A stretch of 20,660 nt of DNA from positions 1 through 20,660 of the forward strand of contig JAZQEH010000060.1 of assembly GCA_045538895.1 (NCBI GenBank), written 5' to 3'. Numbering within the stretch: the first letter of the stretch is position 1; each line of letters opens with the position of its first letter. Positions 13,277 through 20,543 of the stretch are shown piece after piece. The position numbers and the translations under genes were made by a program. A model generated the notes under the pieces. The model was not told the origin of the DNA and ran no database searches. It saw only the letters and a list, made by a program, of their open reading frames with translations. This stretch comes from UMGS902 sp045538895 (GTDB taxonomy: Bacteria > Bacillota > Clostridia > Oscillospirales > CAG-272).

Positions 13277-15208
13277 TTATATATCAAGATTTTCTGCAAA
13301 CTTTGCGTTTTTCTCTATAAATTCACGTCTTGGCTCTACCTTGTCACCCATGCAAACAGAGAAAATCTGGTCGCATGCAATAGCATCTTCGATAGTAACA
13401 AGCTTGAGAGTACGTGTTTTTGGGTCCATGGTGGTTTCAAAAAGCTGGTCGGCATTCATTTCACCAAGACCTTTATAGCGGTCTGCCTTGATACGTGAAG
13501 ATGCACCCCATTCGGCGATGATTTCATCACGCTCAGCATCCGAATACGCATATCTCTGACGCTTACCGTCATGCACCTTATAAAGCGGAGGCATTGCAAG
13601 GAAGATATGTCCCTGCTCGATAAGCTCTTTCATATGTCTGTAGAAGAACGTGAGCAACAGAATCTGAATGTGCGAGCCGTCAACGTCGGCATCGGCCATG
13701 ATTATGATTTTGCCGTAACGGAGTTTTTCAAGATTAAAGCTGTCACCGATACCGCAACCGAGTGCCGCAATGATAGGTGTAAGCGACTCGTTGCCGTAAA
13801 CCTTGTCGGCACGGCTCTTTTCAACGTTTAAAACTTTACCGCGAAGCGGCAGAATTGCCTGATAACGTGAGTCACGTCCGCTCTTTGCACTACCACCCGC
13901 AGAGTCTCCCTCTACGAGGTAAAGCTCGGTGAGTTCCTTGGATTTTGACTGACAGTCGGCAAGCTTACCGGGAAGAGTTGTATGCTCCAAAGCACCCTTG
14001 CGGCGAACGTTTTCACGTGCCTTGCGTGCCGCCTCTCTTGCAAGCGAAGCGGATATGATTTTTTCAATAATCTGCTTTGCCTCGGAGGGGTTTTCCTCAA
14101 AGAATTCCTCGAGTTTTTCGCCTACAATCTGGTTTACCAGAGTTTTAACGTCACTGTTACCGAGCTTTGCCTTTGTCTGGCTCTCAAACTGTGCATCAGT
14201 GAGCTTTACGCTGATAATCGCACAAAGTCCCTCAAGCACGTCCTTATATTCAAGCTTAGGATCCTTTTCCTTGCGGAGCTTGAGTTTTTCCGCATAGGTC
14301 TTTATTACACGGAGAAGTGCAAGCTTGAAGCCGTCAACGTGAGTACCGCCGTCAATGGTTGACATGTTGTTTGCAAATGCAACAATAGCTTCGCTGTAGC
14401 TGTCGTTGTACTGCAGTGCAACTTCCGCAACGGTGTCACCCTTTTTACCTGTTATATAAATAATCTTTTCATGAATAGGAGAAGCCGCTTTTTCATGATT
14501 TATATACTCAACAAAATTTACAATACCGCCGTCATAGCAAAGGTCGTCCTCTATAGCGGGAGTTTCTCTCAAATCACGGAGCACGATATGCACGCCTGCA
14601 TTGAGGAAAGCCTGCTCACGCATACGCTTAAGCAGTATCTCATAAACAAATGTAGTCGTATCGGTAAAGATTTCGGGGTCGGGCTTGAAACGCACGTAAA
14701 CGCCGTGACGACCGCTTGTATCCTCTTCTTCATGGAAAGGACGGGCAATTTTACCCTTTTCAAAACGCTCGGTGCATTTTTTGCCGTTATTGTAGTTTTC
14801 GATTTCAAGCCACTCGGAAAGTGCGTTTACAACCGACGCACCAACACCGTGCAGACCGCCTGCAATCTTGTATCCGCCGCCGCCGAACTTGCCGCCTGCA
14901 TGAAGCATTGTGTATACTACCTCAAGTGTCGGCACTCCCTTGGTCGGATGAATACCGCTCGGTATTCCTCGACCGTCGTCACATACGGAAACGCTTCCGT
15001 CAGTATGAATTTCTACTGTGATCTGCTTGCACTCGCCTGCGAGTGCCTCGTCAATAGAGTTGTCCACAATCTCGTAAACAAGATGGTGAAGTCCCTTTTC
15101 CGACGTTGTACCGATGTACATACCCGGACGTTTTCTTACCGCCTCGAGTCCCTCAAGCACCTGTATCTGACTGTCATCATAGGTGTTTTGGTTTAACATC
15201 TCTTCCAT
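13277..15208 (-). CDS. gyrB: DNA gyrase subunit B
   Basis: A 643-residue gyrase B subunit, the ATPase half of gyrase. The GHKL ATP-binding domain has YEIVDNSIDEALAG (catalytic Glu and Mg-binding Asn near 46-50), DDGRGIP (77-83) and the lid AGGKFGGGGYKIAGGLHGVGAS. The Toprim domain has EGDSAGGSAKSGRD and MADADVDGSHI, and the C-terminal end has KGLGEMNADQLFETTMDP. The length is typical of Gram-positive GyrB, and the lid sequence fits GyrB rather than ParE. The ATG at 15208 is chosen for the AAGGAG just upstream; the frame stays open further back only into a repeat. Upstream are remB and repeat F. Confidence 0.96.
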   Translation of the reverse strand: MEEMLNQNTYDDSQIQVLEGLEAVRKRPGMYIGTTSEKGLHHLVYEIVDNSIDEALAGECKQITVEIHTDGSVSVCDDGRGIPSGIHPTKGVPTLEVVYTMLHAGGKFGGGGYKIAGGLHGVGASVVNALSEWLEIENYNNGKKCTERFEKGKIARPFHEEEDTSGRHGVYVRFKPDPEIFTDTTTFVYEILLKRMREQAFLNAGVHIVLRDLRETPAIEDDLCYDGGIVNFVEYINHEKAASPIHEKIIYITGKKGDTVAEVALQYNDSYSEAIVAFANNMSTIDGGTHVDGFKLALLRVIKTYAEKLKLRKEKDPKLEYKDVLEGLCAIISVKLTDAQFESQTKAKLGNSDVKTLVNQIVGEKLEEFFEENPSEAKQIIEKIISASLAREAARKARENVRRKGALEHTTLPGKLADCQSKSKELTELYLVEGDSAGGSAKSGRDSRYQAILPLRGKVLNVEKSRADKVYGNESLTPIIAALGCGIGDSFNLEKLRYGKIIIMADADVDGSHIQILLLTFFYRHMKELIEQGHIFLAMPPLYKVHDGKRQRYAYSDAERDEIIAEWGASSRIKADRYKGLGEMNADQLFETTMDPKTRTLKLVTIEDAIACDQIFSVCMGDKVEPRREFIEKNAKFAENLDI

Positions 15209-15264
15209 TGGTTTCTCCTTTTCGTAAATCGATTGAATAAAGAACGAAAGTTCAAAACAATATG

Positions 15265-15368
15265 TGTCATTCTGATGAGCGTAGCGAAGAAGAATCTGCA
15301 AACCTCAAGGTTTGCCTTAAGACTCGCCTTAAGGCGAGCAGATCCTTCGGCAATGCCTCAGGATGACA
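15265..15368. repeat. Palindromic element F with TGTCATTCTGA ends
   Basis: The ends TGTCATTCTGA (15265-15275) and TCAGGATGACA (15358-15368) are inverted repeats with one mismatch. Inside are GCAAACCT-ca-AGGTTTGC (15298-15315), a perfect CTCGCCTTAAGGCGAG (15323-15338), and complementary AATCTG/CAGATC segments, giving a three-way junction. The TGTCAT-TCTGA-GCG-AGCGAAG style of sequence is, to my knowledge, common in intergenic repeats of many bacteria. It lies in the gyrB leader region, so it would be part of any remB-gyrB transcript. Confidence 0.75.
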
Positions 15369-15379
15369 GATAAAATTTC

Positions 15380-15646
15380 TTATTCAATTGATTTCTTTGC
15401 ACGGCTTGCAATTGAAAAGCTTGAAAGCTGTGAAATACAAACCGCTGTTTGCTTTATATTTTTATTTTTATAATACAAAATCATTGATTTAGGTATATCT
15501 TCTTTTGATATTTCAAGTGCACCGTCATTCTGAACACGCTTTAAAAAATTGCGTGTATCGGCACCCATAGTTGCATTGTCCATATCAAATATACCTATAA
15601 TGCTCTTTGTGCGAATTATTTTATTGTTTCCTGCATGTAAATACAT
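15380..15646 (-). CDS. remB: RemB family regulator (DUF370, YaaB)
   Basis: An 88-residue protein of the extracellular matrix regulator RemA/RemB family. MYLHAGNNKIIRTKSIIGIFDMDN is the family's opening: a beta-rich segment with I-I-G-I-F-D followed by a short helix (TRNFLKRVQNDG). The location between recF and gyrB is exactly that of yaaB/remB in Bacillus subtilis, which strongly supports the call. RemA-like proteins form ring oligomers that bind DNA; RemB's own target is less clear. The ATG has AAGGAG about 9 bases upstream. The gene follows recF across module d. Confidence 0.9.
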   Translation of the reverse strand: MYLHAGNNKIIRTKSIIGIFDMDNATMGADTRNFLKRVQNDGALEISKEDIPKSMILYYKNKNIKQTAVCISQLSSFSIASRAKKSIE

Positions 15647-15682
15647 GGTTAGAACTCCTTGTAGAACGGGGAGAACGGGGGA

Positions 15683-15764
15683 GTTCTTTCTTAAAAAGAA
15701 AGAACCAAAGAATAACTATTAAAAGTTTTTGAGGTGTCGGAACTTTTTTCAAAAAGTTCTGACA
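15683..15764. repeat. Two-stem intergenic module, copy d (full length)
   Basis: Stem II GTTCTTTCTT (15683-15692) / AAGAAAGAAC (15696-15705) is followed by the linker CAAAGAATAACTATTAAAAG and then stem I at 15735-15764 (arm TGTCGGAACTTTTT, one G-T pair). The same linker and stem II recur at 16870-16907, between dnaN and recF. This copy lies between the recF stop and remB. A 9-base tandem AGAACGGGG lies next to it at 15663-15680. Confidence 0.7.
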
Positions 15765-15767
15765 TTT

Positions 15768-16859
15768 TTACTCTTCTTCGTAGCTTCCCTTTTCTACGTA
15801 TATCATTTTAAGGTTATCGAGCTTTATATAATCGCCTTTTTCGCAGGCGGTTACAATCATCTGCCGACCGTTTGTACGTGAGAGAACGTATTTTTTTCTT
15901 TCCTCGTCAAGCTCACCCAAAACATCATCGAAAAGATACACGGGCGACTCACCTTTTTCAAGTGCAATAATCTCACCCTCACCTATTTTAAGTGCAAGTG
16001 CAAGCGAGCGTTGCTGCCCCTGCGACGCAAACTGACGTGCATCAAGTGAATTTATCGTAAAATAAATATCATCACGCTGAACACCCACAATACACATCTT
16101 TGCGGCTATTTCACGGCTTAAATTTTCTCTTAAAAGCTGTTCATAATATATTTTAGCATCAAAAATACGGGAATTTTCGGCAGATATATCACTTTTATAA
16201 ACAATTTCAGCTTCTTCTCTGCCCTGACTTATCTCTTTTATAGTCGCTTTAACGCTTTTTGACAGTTTTTCTACATAATCAAACCGCATCTCATAGATTT
16301 TTGCGTTCGTAAAGGCTAATTTTTCGTTGTAAGCGGCGATTAAAGCCATGTCGATGTTATCTTCACTTTTTAAAAGCACATTTTTGCTCTCGGTGAGTTT
16401 TTTATGCTCTGCAAGCAAAGCGACGTATTCGGGCGAAATCTGTGAAAGCGCAATATTAAGAAACTCTCTTCTGGCACTCGGCGCACTTTTTATTATTGAA
16501 AGATGGTCGGGACAGAACAAAACCGCATTGAATTTGCCGATAAGCTCCTTTACGCTGACCTTTACACCGTTGCAAAGTCTTTGCCTTTGCCCGTCGTAAT
16601 ATCGGTACTCAAGCGTATATTCACCGTCTTTTCTTTCAAAAACGATTTTTAAACTGTATCCGTCCTCACCAAATCTTACAATATCCGCATCCTTGCCGCC
16701 CCGAAAGCTTTTGCCGCGTGCAAAAAAGTATATAGCCTCAAGTACGTTGGTCTTGCCCTCGGCATTCCTGCCGTAAAGCAAATTCACACCGTCTGAAAAA
16801 TCTATATTCCCATTCTCACACAAACGGAAATTATGAAGTTCTATTTTCTTTAAAATCAT
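15768..16859 (-). CDS. recF: DNA replication and repair protein RecF
   Basis: A 363-residue SMC/ABC-like ATPase that helps RecOR load RecA at gapped DNA. Walker A is GRNAEGKTN (residues 30-38), after the typical opening MILKKIELHNFR. The signature motif is ASQGQQRSLALALKIGE, and Walker B is PVYLFDDVLGELDEERK, with coiled-coil-like helices between. The length is normal. The start is set by homology. No Shine-Dalgarno sequence precedes the ATG; the minus strand reads CACTCCTCGTT there, directly after a hairpin module. It directly follows dnaN, without the small S4-domain gene yaaA that usually lies between the two in Firmicutes. Confidence 0.94.
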   Translation of the reverse strand: MILKKIELHNFRLCENGNIDFSDGVNLLYGRNAEGKTNVLEAIYFFARGKSFRGGKDADIVRFGEDGYSLKIVFERKDGEYTLEYRYYDGQRQRLCNGVKVSVKELIGKFNAVLFCPDHLSIIKSAPSARREFLNIALSQISPEYVALLAEHKKLTESKNVLLKSEDNIDMALIAAYNEKLAFTNAKIYEMRFDYVEKLSKSVKATIKEISQGREEAEIVYKSDISAENSRIFDAKIYYEQLLRENLSREIAAKMCIVGVQRDDIYFTINSLDARQFASQGQQRSLALALKIGEGEIIALEKGESPVYLFDDVLGELDEERKKYVLSRTNGRQMIVTACEKGDYIKLDNLKMIYVEKGSYEEE

Positions 16860-16869
16860 AACGAGGAGT

Positions 16870-16960
16870 GTACTTTCTTAAGAAGAAAGTACCAAAGAAT
16901 AACTATTATTTTTTTAAAAAGGTTTTGGGGTTTGGGGTATTTTCCTTAAAAATACCCCAA
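16870..16960. repeat. Two-stem intergenic module, copy e (full length)
   Basis: Stem II GTACTTTCTT (16870-16879) / AAGAAAGTAC (16883-16892) is followed by CAAAGAATAACTATTA, the same linker as copy d, and then stem I TTGGGGTATTTT (16932-16943) / AAAATACCCCAA (16949-16960). Stem I lies 8 bases from the dnaN stop codon. As a hairpin on the minus strand it could trim or reduce transcription between dnaN and recF. Confidence 0.7.
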
Positions 16961-16968
16961 GTATTTTT

Positions 16969-18111
16969 TTAGTCTTTCATCTTAAGCGGGAGAACCATGT
17001 AGAGGTACTGATCCTCAGCTTCATCGTCGATAGGCTCGATGGTTGCACTCATATTGGGAGTGATAAGCTTGATTTTAATCTTTTCGGAGGTTATCGAACG
17101 CATGGTATCAATAAGGTAACGGCAGTTAAAACCTATAACAAGGTCATCACCCGTATGCTCGCATGAAATCTCCTCAAAAATATTGCCGTTTGCACTCTTT
17201 GATGTTATCTGGAGCGAATTTTCAACAAAAGAAAGCTTTACATAATTCTTTGTATTGCCTGCGATCTTCTCTTCGGAGATAAGTGCGGCACGCTCAAGTG
17301 CATCCTGAAATTCCTTTGCGTCAACAATAGCCTCAATGGGCTGGTCACGGGGAATAAGACGGTCATAATCAACGTATTCACCCTCAACAAGACGTGAGGA
17401 GAACACAAGATTTTCCATATTAAAAATAATGTTCTTGTTTGTAACCATGATTGTTACAAATTCGCCTGCATCATCGGAAAGCATCTTTACAAGCTCGGTT
17501 ATTGTCTTACCGGGGATGATAAACGAGGTTCTTTCAAGCTTATCAATAACGGTAACGATGGGAGTGTGAAGATTGCAGAGCGAAAGCGTACAGCCATCGC
17601 AGCTTACTACACGGATATTGTCCTGCTCAAGACGGAAGAATGCACCGCAAAGTACGGGACGCTGGTCAAGCTGTGCGATAGAATGTGCAGTCTTGACAAT
17701 CATTTTCTTGAGTGCGCACTGCTCAATGGTAAAGGACTCTTTACCTGCAATGTGAGGCATCTTCGGAAAATCCTTTGCAGGAAGTGCATGAAGCGAGAAA
17801 GAGCTTCTGCCACTCTTGATTGTTGCAACAAGATTTTCGTCAACAGAAAGAGTGATAACACTTTCGGGGAGAATACGCACGATGCTGAGCAAACGCTGCG
17901 CATTGATTACGCAAGCACCCTCGATAACAACTTCAGCCTCAACAAGTGCCTTAACGCTCTTTTCCATGTCGTATGTAGACATCCTGAGTCCGTCCTCACA
18001 GGTTTCGAGCAGAACACCTTCGGTAAACGGATGGGTATTCTTTTGCGAAACTGCACCCATTGCACGGGAGAGCTTTTCAAGCATTTTTGCTTTTTCAAAT
18101 TTGATTTTCAT
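16969..18111 (-). CDS. dnaN: DNA polymerase III beta subunit (sliding clamp)
   Basis: A 380-residue beta clamp, a ring dimer that tethers DNA polymerase III and other partners to DNA. It shows the three-domain clamp pattern: MKIKFEKAKMLEKLSRAMGAVSQKNTHPFTEGVLLE at the start, central KDFPKMPHIAGKESFTI and QLDQRPVLCGAFF (the domain 1-2 linker and domain 2 start), RLVEGEYVDYDRLIP, and the closing YLYMVLPLKMKD, a variant of the usual Y.MPMRL end. The ATG has GGAG 7 bases upstream. The gene starts about 40 bases from the DnaA-trio run of the origin. Confidence 0.95.
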   Translation of the reverse strand: MKIKFEKAKMLEKLSRAMGAVSQKNTHPFTEGVLLETCEDGLRMSTYDMEKSVKALVEAEVVIEGACVINAQRLLSIVRILPESVITLSVDENLVATIKSGRSSFSLHALPAKDFPKMPHIAGKESFTIEQCALKKMIVKTAHSIAQLDQRPVLCGAFFRLEQDNIRVVSCDGCTLSLCNLHTPIVTVIDKLERTSFIIPGKTITELVKMLSDDAGEFVTIMVTNKNIIFNMENLVFSSRLVEGEYVDYDRLIPRDQPIEAIVDAKEFQDALERAALISEEKIAGNTKNYVKLSFVENSLQITSKSANGNIFEEISCEHTGDDLVIGFNCRYLIDTMRSITSEKIKIKLITPNMSATIEPIDDEAEDQYLYMVLPLKMKD

Positions 18112-18121
18112 TTCGTAGCTC

Positions 18122-18324
18122 CGTTTTATAAAAGATAATAATTATTTTTTGTAGTAGTAATAGTAGAACGCCTTAAAAATGTGGATAACTTTCAAAGCCT
18201 TATCGCTAAAGGAAAAATCAGACTTTTTCAAAATCGTTTGGATGTGTATAAAAACGAGTTATTCAATGGGTAACTTTTTCCACATTTTGAATGTGTGTAA
18301 AAACATATGTAACTATGTGGAAAA
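18122..18324. other. Chromosomal origin oriC: DnaA boxes, DnaA-trios and AT-rich unwinding region
   Basis: Five DnaA boxes match TTWTNCACA: 18180-18188 (-, TTATCCACA), 18243-18251 (-, TTATACACA), 18276-18284 (+, TTTTCCACA), 18294-18302 (-, TTTTACACA) and 18316-18324 (-, TTTTCCACA). On the minus strand the consensus box at 18180 is followed after 13 bases by CTACTATTACTACTA (18166-18152). The other strand then reads five 3'-[G/A]A[T/A]-5' DnaA-trios. An AT-rich tract (18122-18150) follows, up to dnaN. Box, short spacer, trios and AT-rich DNA in this order match the basal unwinding system of B. subtilis oriC, also between dnaA and dnaN. Strand opening is therefore predicted just upstream of dnaN. 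Confidence 0.85.
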
Positions 18325-18348
18325 CTTGGCTCCAACCTTGGCTCCAAC
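18325..18348. repeat. 12-bp perfect tandem repeat beside oriC
   Basis: CTTGGCTCCAAC is repeated exactly twice (18325-18336 and 18337-18348), directly adjoining the outermost DnaA box and 18 bases from the dnaA stop. Each unit contains the imperfect palindrome TTGGctCCAA, so it could be a protein site. Confidence 0.8.
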
Positions 18349-18365
18349 TGCCTGCTGAATTTAAT

Positions 18366-19775
18366 TTATGCAAGCGATTCCTTTAAATCCTTGATAAGTG
18401 AATTTAAATCTTCACTGAACTCCTTTTTTTCACCTTTTTCACGTTCTATTTTTTTAATAGCCGCCATAACCGAGGTATGGTCGCAGGAGAAAATAGAGGC
18501 GATGTCTACATATGTCATTTCAATAGTTTCGCGGAGTGCGTACATGCAGACGTGTCTTGCAGTTACGATATGCGCGGTACGTCTTTTACCTATAATGGTT
18601 TCTTTTGAAATGTTGTACTTGTCGCAGACCTGCATGATTATCTTGTCTATTTTTGCACTTTTAGGCTCTTCGGTAGGAATAAGGTCGGCTATCTGACTCT
18701 TGACAAGGTTAAGTGTAAGCTCCTTGCCCATAATAAATCGGATTGCCGAAAGCTTTTTGATGCCGCCTTCGATAAGACGGATGTTGTCTTTAAGCTTTTC
18801 CGCCATGTATTCGATGATTTCATCTGTGAGCGGAAGATTTGCTTCTTCTGCCTTTTTCTCGATAATCGCAATACGAAGCTCCTTGTCAGGGGGAGTAATG
18901 TCAGCAGAAAGTCCCCACTCAAGACGTGTCTTGATACGTTCAACGAGATTTTTCATTTCGTAAATCGGGCGGTCGCATGTAACAATTATCTGCTTCTGTG
19001 CTTCATATAAAATATTGAAAGTATGGAAAAATTCATCCTGTGTTGCGTTTTTGCCTGCAATAAACTGAATATCGTCTACAAGCAGAATGTCAGCTGTTCG
19101 GTACTTTTCTCTGAACTGCTCTGTTGTACCGTTTTTGATTGCATCAACAAGGCTGTTTGTAAATTCTTCACCCTTTATATATATAACCTTCTGTGATGGG
19201 TCCTTTTCAAGAAGCGTGTTTATAATCGCATACATAAGGTGGGTTTTGCCAAGGCCGCTTTTACCGTGAATGAAAAGCGGATTGTAGGTAACCTCATCGT
19301 TATGCGCTATTGCATAGCATGCCGCATATGCAAATTTATTTGAGTCACCCTGAATGAAGTTTTCAAATGTGTAATAAGATGTAGATTTTTTTTCGGGAGA
19401 AATAACCTTTACCGCACGCTCCATCTGCTTTTGGGATTCCTCAATGTCGCTCTTGCGTTTTTCCTCCATGTAGCTTTCGTAAAGGAGCTGTGCTTCTTCA
19501 GCATTGGTAATTTCATGTGAAATTCCCGAAATAAGCTCGGTTTCTACTTCAAAGCCGAGGCAGTTATAAAAATGTTCTTTTAATACGTCGGGAAATTTTG
19601 TATCCAGAATCTGCTTTTTGAAGTCAGACGGAATTGTCATAAGTGCAAGCGTATTGTCAAGATAAACAAGGCGGATTTCCTTGAACCACAGTTCTGTTGA
19701 CGAAGCCGAAAAAACGCTTCCGATAGATTCATAAACTGCTTGCCATATTTCTTTCAGTTCGTTGAATGAATACAT
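18366..19775 (-). CDS. dnaA: Chromosomal replication initiator DnaA
   Basis: A 469-residue initiator that binds DnaA boxes and opens oriC. Domain I (about 1-85) starts MYSFNELKEIWQAVYESI, followed by a variable Glu/Lys-rich linker. The AAA+ domain III has Walker A GKSGLGKT (171-178), Walker B LLVDDIQFIAGK and the sensor/initiator region RIKTRLEWGLSADITPPD. The domain IV helix-turn-helix is KRRTAHIVTARHVCMYALRE followed by IFSCDHTSVMAAIKKIE, where DHTSV is the DnaA-box contact motif. The ATG has AAAGGAG upstream and a good promoter lies at 19825-19853. It is first in the dnaA-dnaN-recF-remB-gyrB series. Confidence 0.97.
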   Translation of the reverse strand: MYSFNELKEIWQAVYESIGSVFSASSTELWFKEIRLVYLDNTLALMTIPSDFKKQILDTKFPDVLKEHFYNCLGFEVETELISGISHEITNAEEAQLLYESYMEEKRKSDIEESQKQMERAVKVISPEKKSTSYYTFENFIQGDSNKFAYAACYAIAHNDEVTYNPLFIHGKSGLGKTHLMYAIINTLLEKDPSQKVIYIKGEEFTNSLVDAIKNGTTEQFREKYRTADILLVDDIQFIAGKNATQDEFFHTFNILYEAQKQIIVTCDRPIYEMKNLVERIKTRLEWGLSADITPPDKELRIAIIEKKAEEANLPLTDEIIEYMAEKLKDNIRLIEGGIKKLSAIRFIMGKELTLNLVKSQIADLIPTEEPKSAKIDKIIMQVCDKYNISKETIIGKRRTAHIVTARHVCMYALRETIEMTYVDIASIFSCDHTSVMAAIKKIEREKGEKKEFSEDLNSLIKDLKESLA

Positions 19776-19824
19776 ATTCTTTCTCCTTTCTTTAAATAGT
19801 CGATTTTACAGTAATACAGTATAA

Positions 19825-19853
19825 ATTATAACATAAGCTAATTTATATTTCAA
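19825..19853 (-). promoter_or_regulatory. Sigma-A promoter of dnaA
   Basis: On the minus strand TTGAAA (19853-19848), a 17-base spacer, and a perfect TATAAT (19830-19825), preceded by TGT. The leader would be about 40-45 bases. Confidence 0.7.
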
Positions 19854-19888
19854 GTATATTATTATATATAATTATAATATATATTGAT

Positions 19889-19910
19889 TTTTTCACATTT
19901 TTGTGTTAAA
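19889..19910. promoter_or_regulatory. Inverted DnaA-box-like pair upstream of dnaA
   Basis: TTTTTCACA (19889-19897, +) fits TTWTNCACA. TGTGTTAAA (19902-19910) gives TTTAACACA on the other strand, one mismatch. They face each other across four bases, about 35 bp upstream of the dnaA -35 box and next to a very AT-rich tract (19856-19885). They could mediate dnaA autoregulation or be a minor origin part. Confidence 0.4.
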
Positions 19911-19918
19911 CTCGCTGA

Positions 19919-19993
19919 GTAGGGGCGATTATTAATCGCCCGAAAAGCCGGCATTAGATGTTTTACAAACGGGCGATTGATAATCGCCCCTAC
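19919..19993. repeat. Palindromic element G between dnaA and the PAP2 gene
   Basis: Two 24-base arms, 19919-19942 and 19970-19993, are inverted copies with one mismatch. Each begins GTAGGGGCGATTAT (read inward) and is itself a hairpin, GGCGATT/AATCGCC. A 27-base spacer lies between them. The right arm ends a few bases before the AAAGGAG of the PAP2 gene, so the element lies in its leader. Confidence 0.75.
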
Positions 19994-20008
19994 TTAAAAG
20001 GAGCAGAC

Positions 20009-20536
20009 ATGGAAGCAAATATACTTTTATGGATACAAGAAAATTTACGTGCAGAATGGCTCACACCCATTGTAAAATTTATAACAACTCTCGGTAACGC
20101 AGGCATACTCTGGATACTTATTTCGCTTGTACTTCTCATTTTGCCGAAAACAAGAAAAATAGGTCTTGCAACTTCCCTTTCGCTTATATTTGATCTGCTG
20201 GCGGTCAATATTCTTATAAAGAGAATTGTTGCACGTGTGCGTCCGTATGAAGTTATCGAAGGTCTTACAAGTCTTATCGGTCCGCAGAGCGATTTTTCGT
20301 TTCCGTCGGGACATACGGCGGCATCGTTTGCGTTTGCAACGGTTATTCTTATTTTTGCACCTAAAAAATACTCTTTGCCGACTTTGGTTTTAGCATTTTT
20401 AATTGCATTTTCACGGCTCTATCTCGGTGTACATTATCCGACCGACGTTTTAGGAGGAATCGTAATCGGTGCACTTTGCGGAGTAGCCGCAGCGTGCGTT
20501 GTAAAGTTTATAGAAAAGAAAAAAGCGACTCGTTGA
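20009..20536 (+). CDS. PAP2-family membrane phosphatase
   Basis: A 175-residue type 2 phosphatidic acid phosphatase family protein with about five or six transmembrane helices. All three signature motifs are present: K71-x6-R78-P79 (KRIVARVRP), P99-S-G-H102 (FPSGHT) and S135-R136-x5-H142-x3-D146 (SRLYLGVHYPTD). The catalytic histidine should be H142 with H102 as acid/base. The active site faces outward in such enzymes. Likely substrates are undecaprenyl pyrophosphate (BcrC-like), phosphatidylglycerophosphate or another lipid phosphate; the sequence does not decide. The ATG at 20009 is chosen for AAAGGAG; an upstream start would fall in repeat G. It takes the place next to dnaA where rpmH-rnpA is usual. 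Its stop codon lies inside a terminator stem. Confidence 0.9.
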   Translation: MEANILLWIQENLRAEWLTPIVKFITTLGNAGILWILISLVLLILPKTRKIGLATSLSLIFDLLAVNILIKRIVARVRPYEVIEGLTSLIGPQSDFSFPSGHTAASFAFATVILIFAPKKYSLPTLVLAFLIAFSRLYLGVHYPTDVLGGIVIGALCGVAAACVVKFIEKKKATR

Positions 20537-20543
20537 GTCGCTT
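20523..20543 (-). terminator. Intrinsic terminator for a minus-strand gene beyond the window; overlaps PAP2 stop
   Basis: A perfect 9-bp stem AAGCGACTC (20523-20531) / GAGTCGCTT (20535-20543) has a 3-base loop. Read on the minus strand it is followed by TTTTTTCTTTT, a good uridine tract; on the plus strand it is followed by CAGAG. It therefore best fits a transcript arriving from the right, convergent with the PAP2 gene. The PAP2 stop codon is at 20534-20536. Confidence 0.7.

Noticed and set aside
9927..15208. Topoisomerase IV (ParC/ParE) instead of gyrase
   Set aside because: The A subunit has a GyrA box (QHRGGKG) and the B subunit has the GyrB-type lid; the location beside recF-remB is that of gyrB-gyrA.
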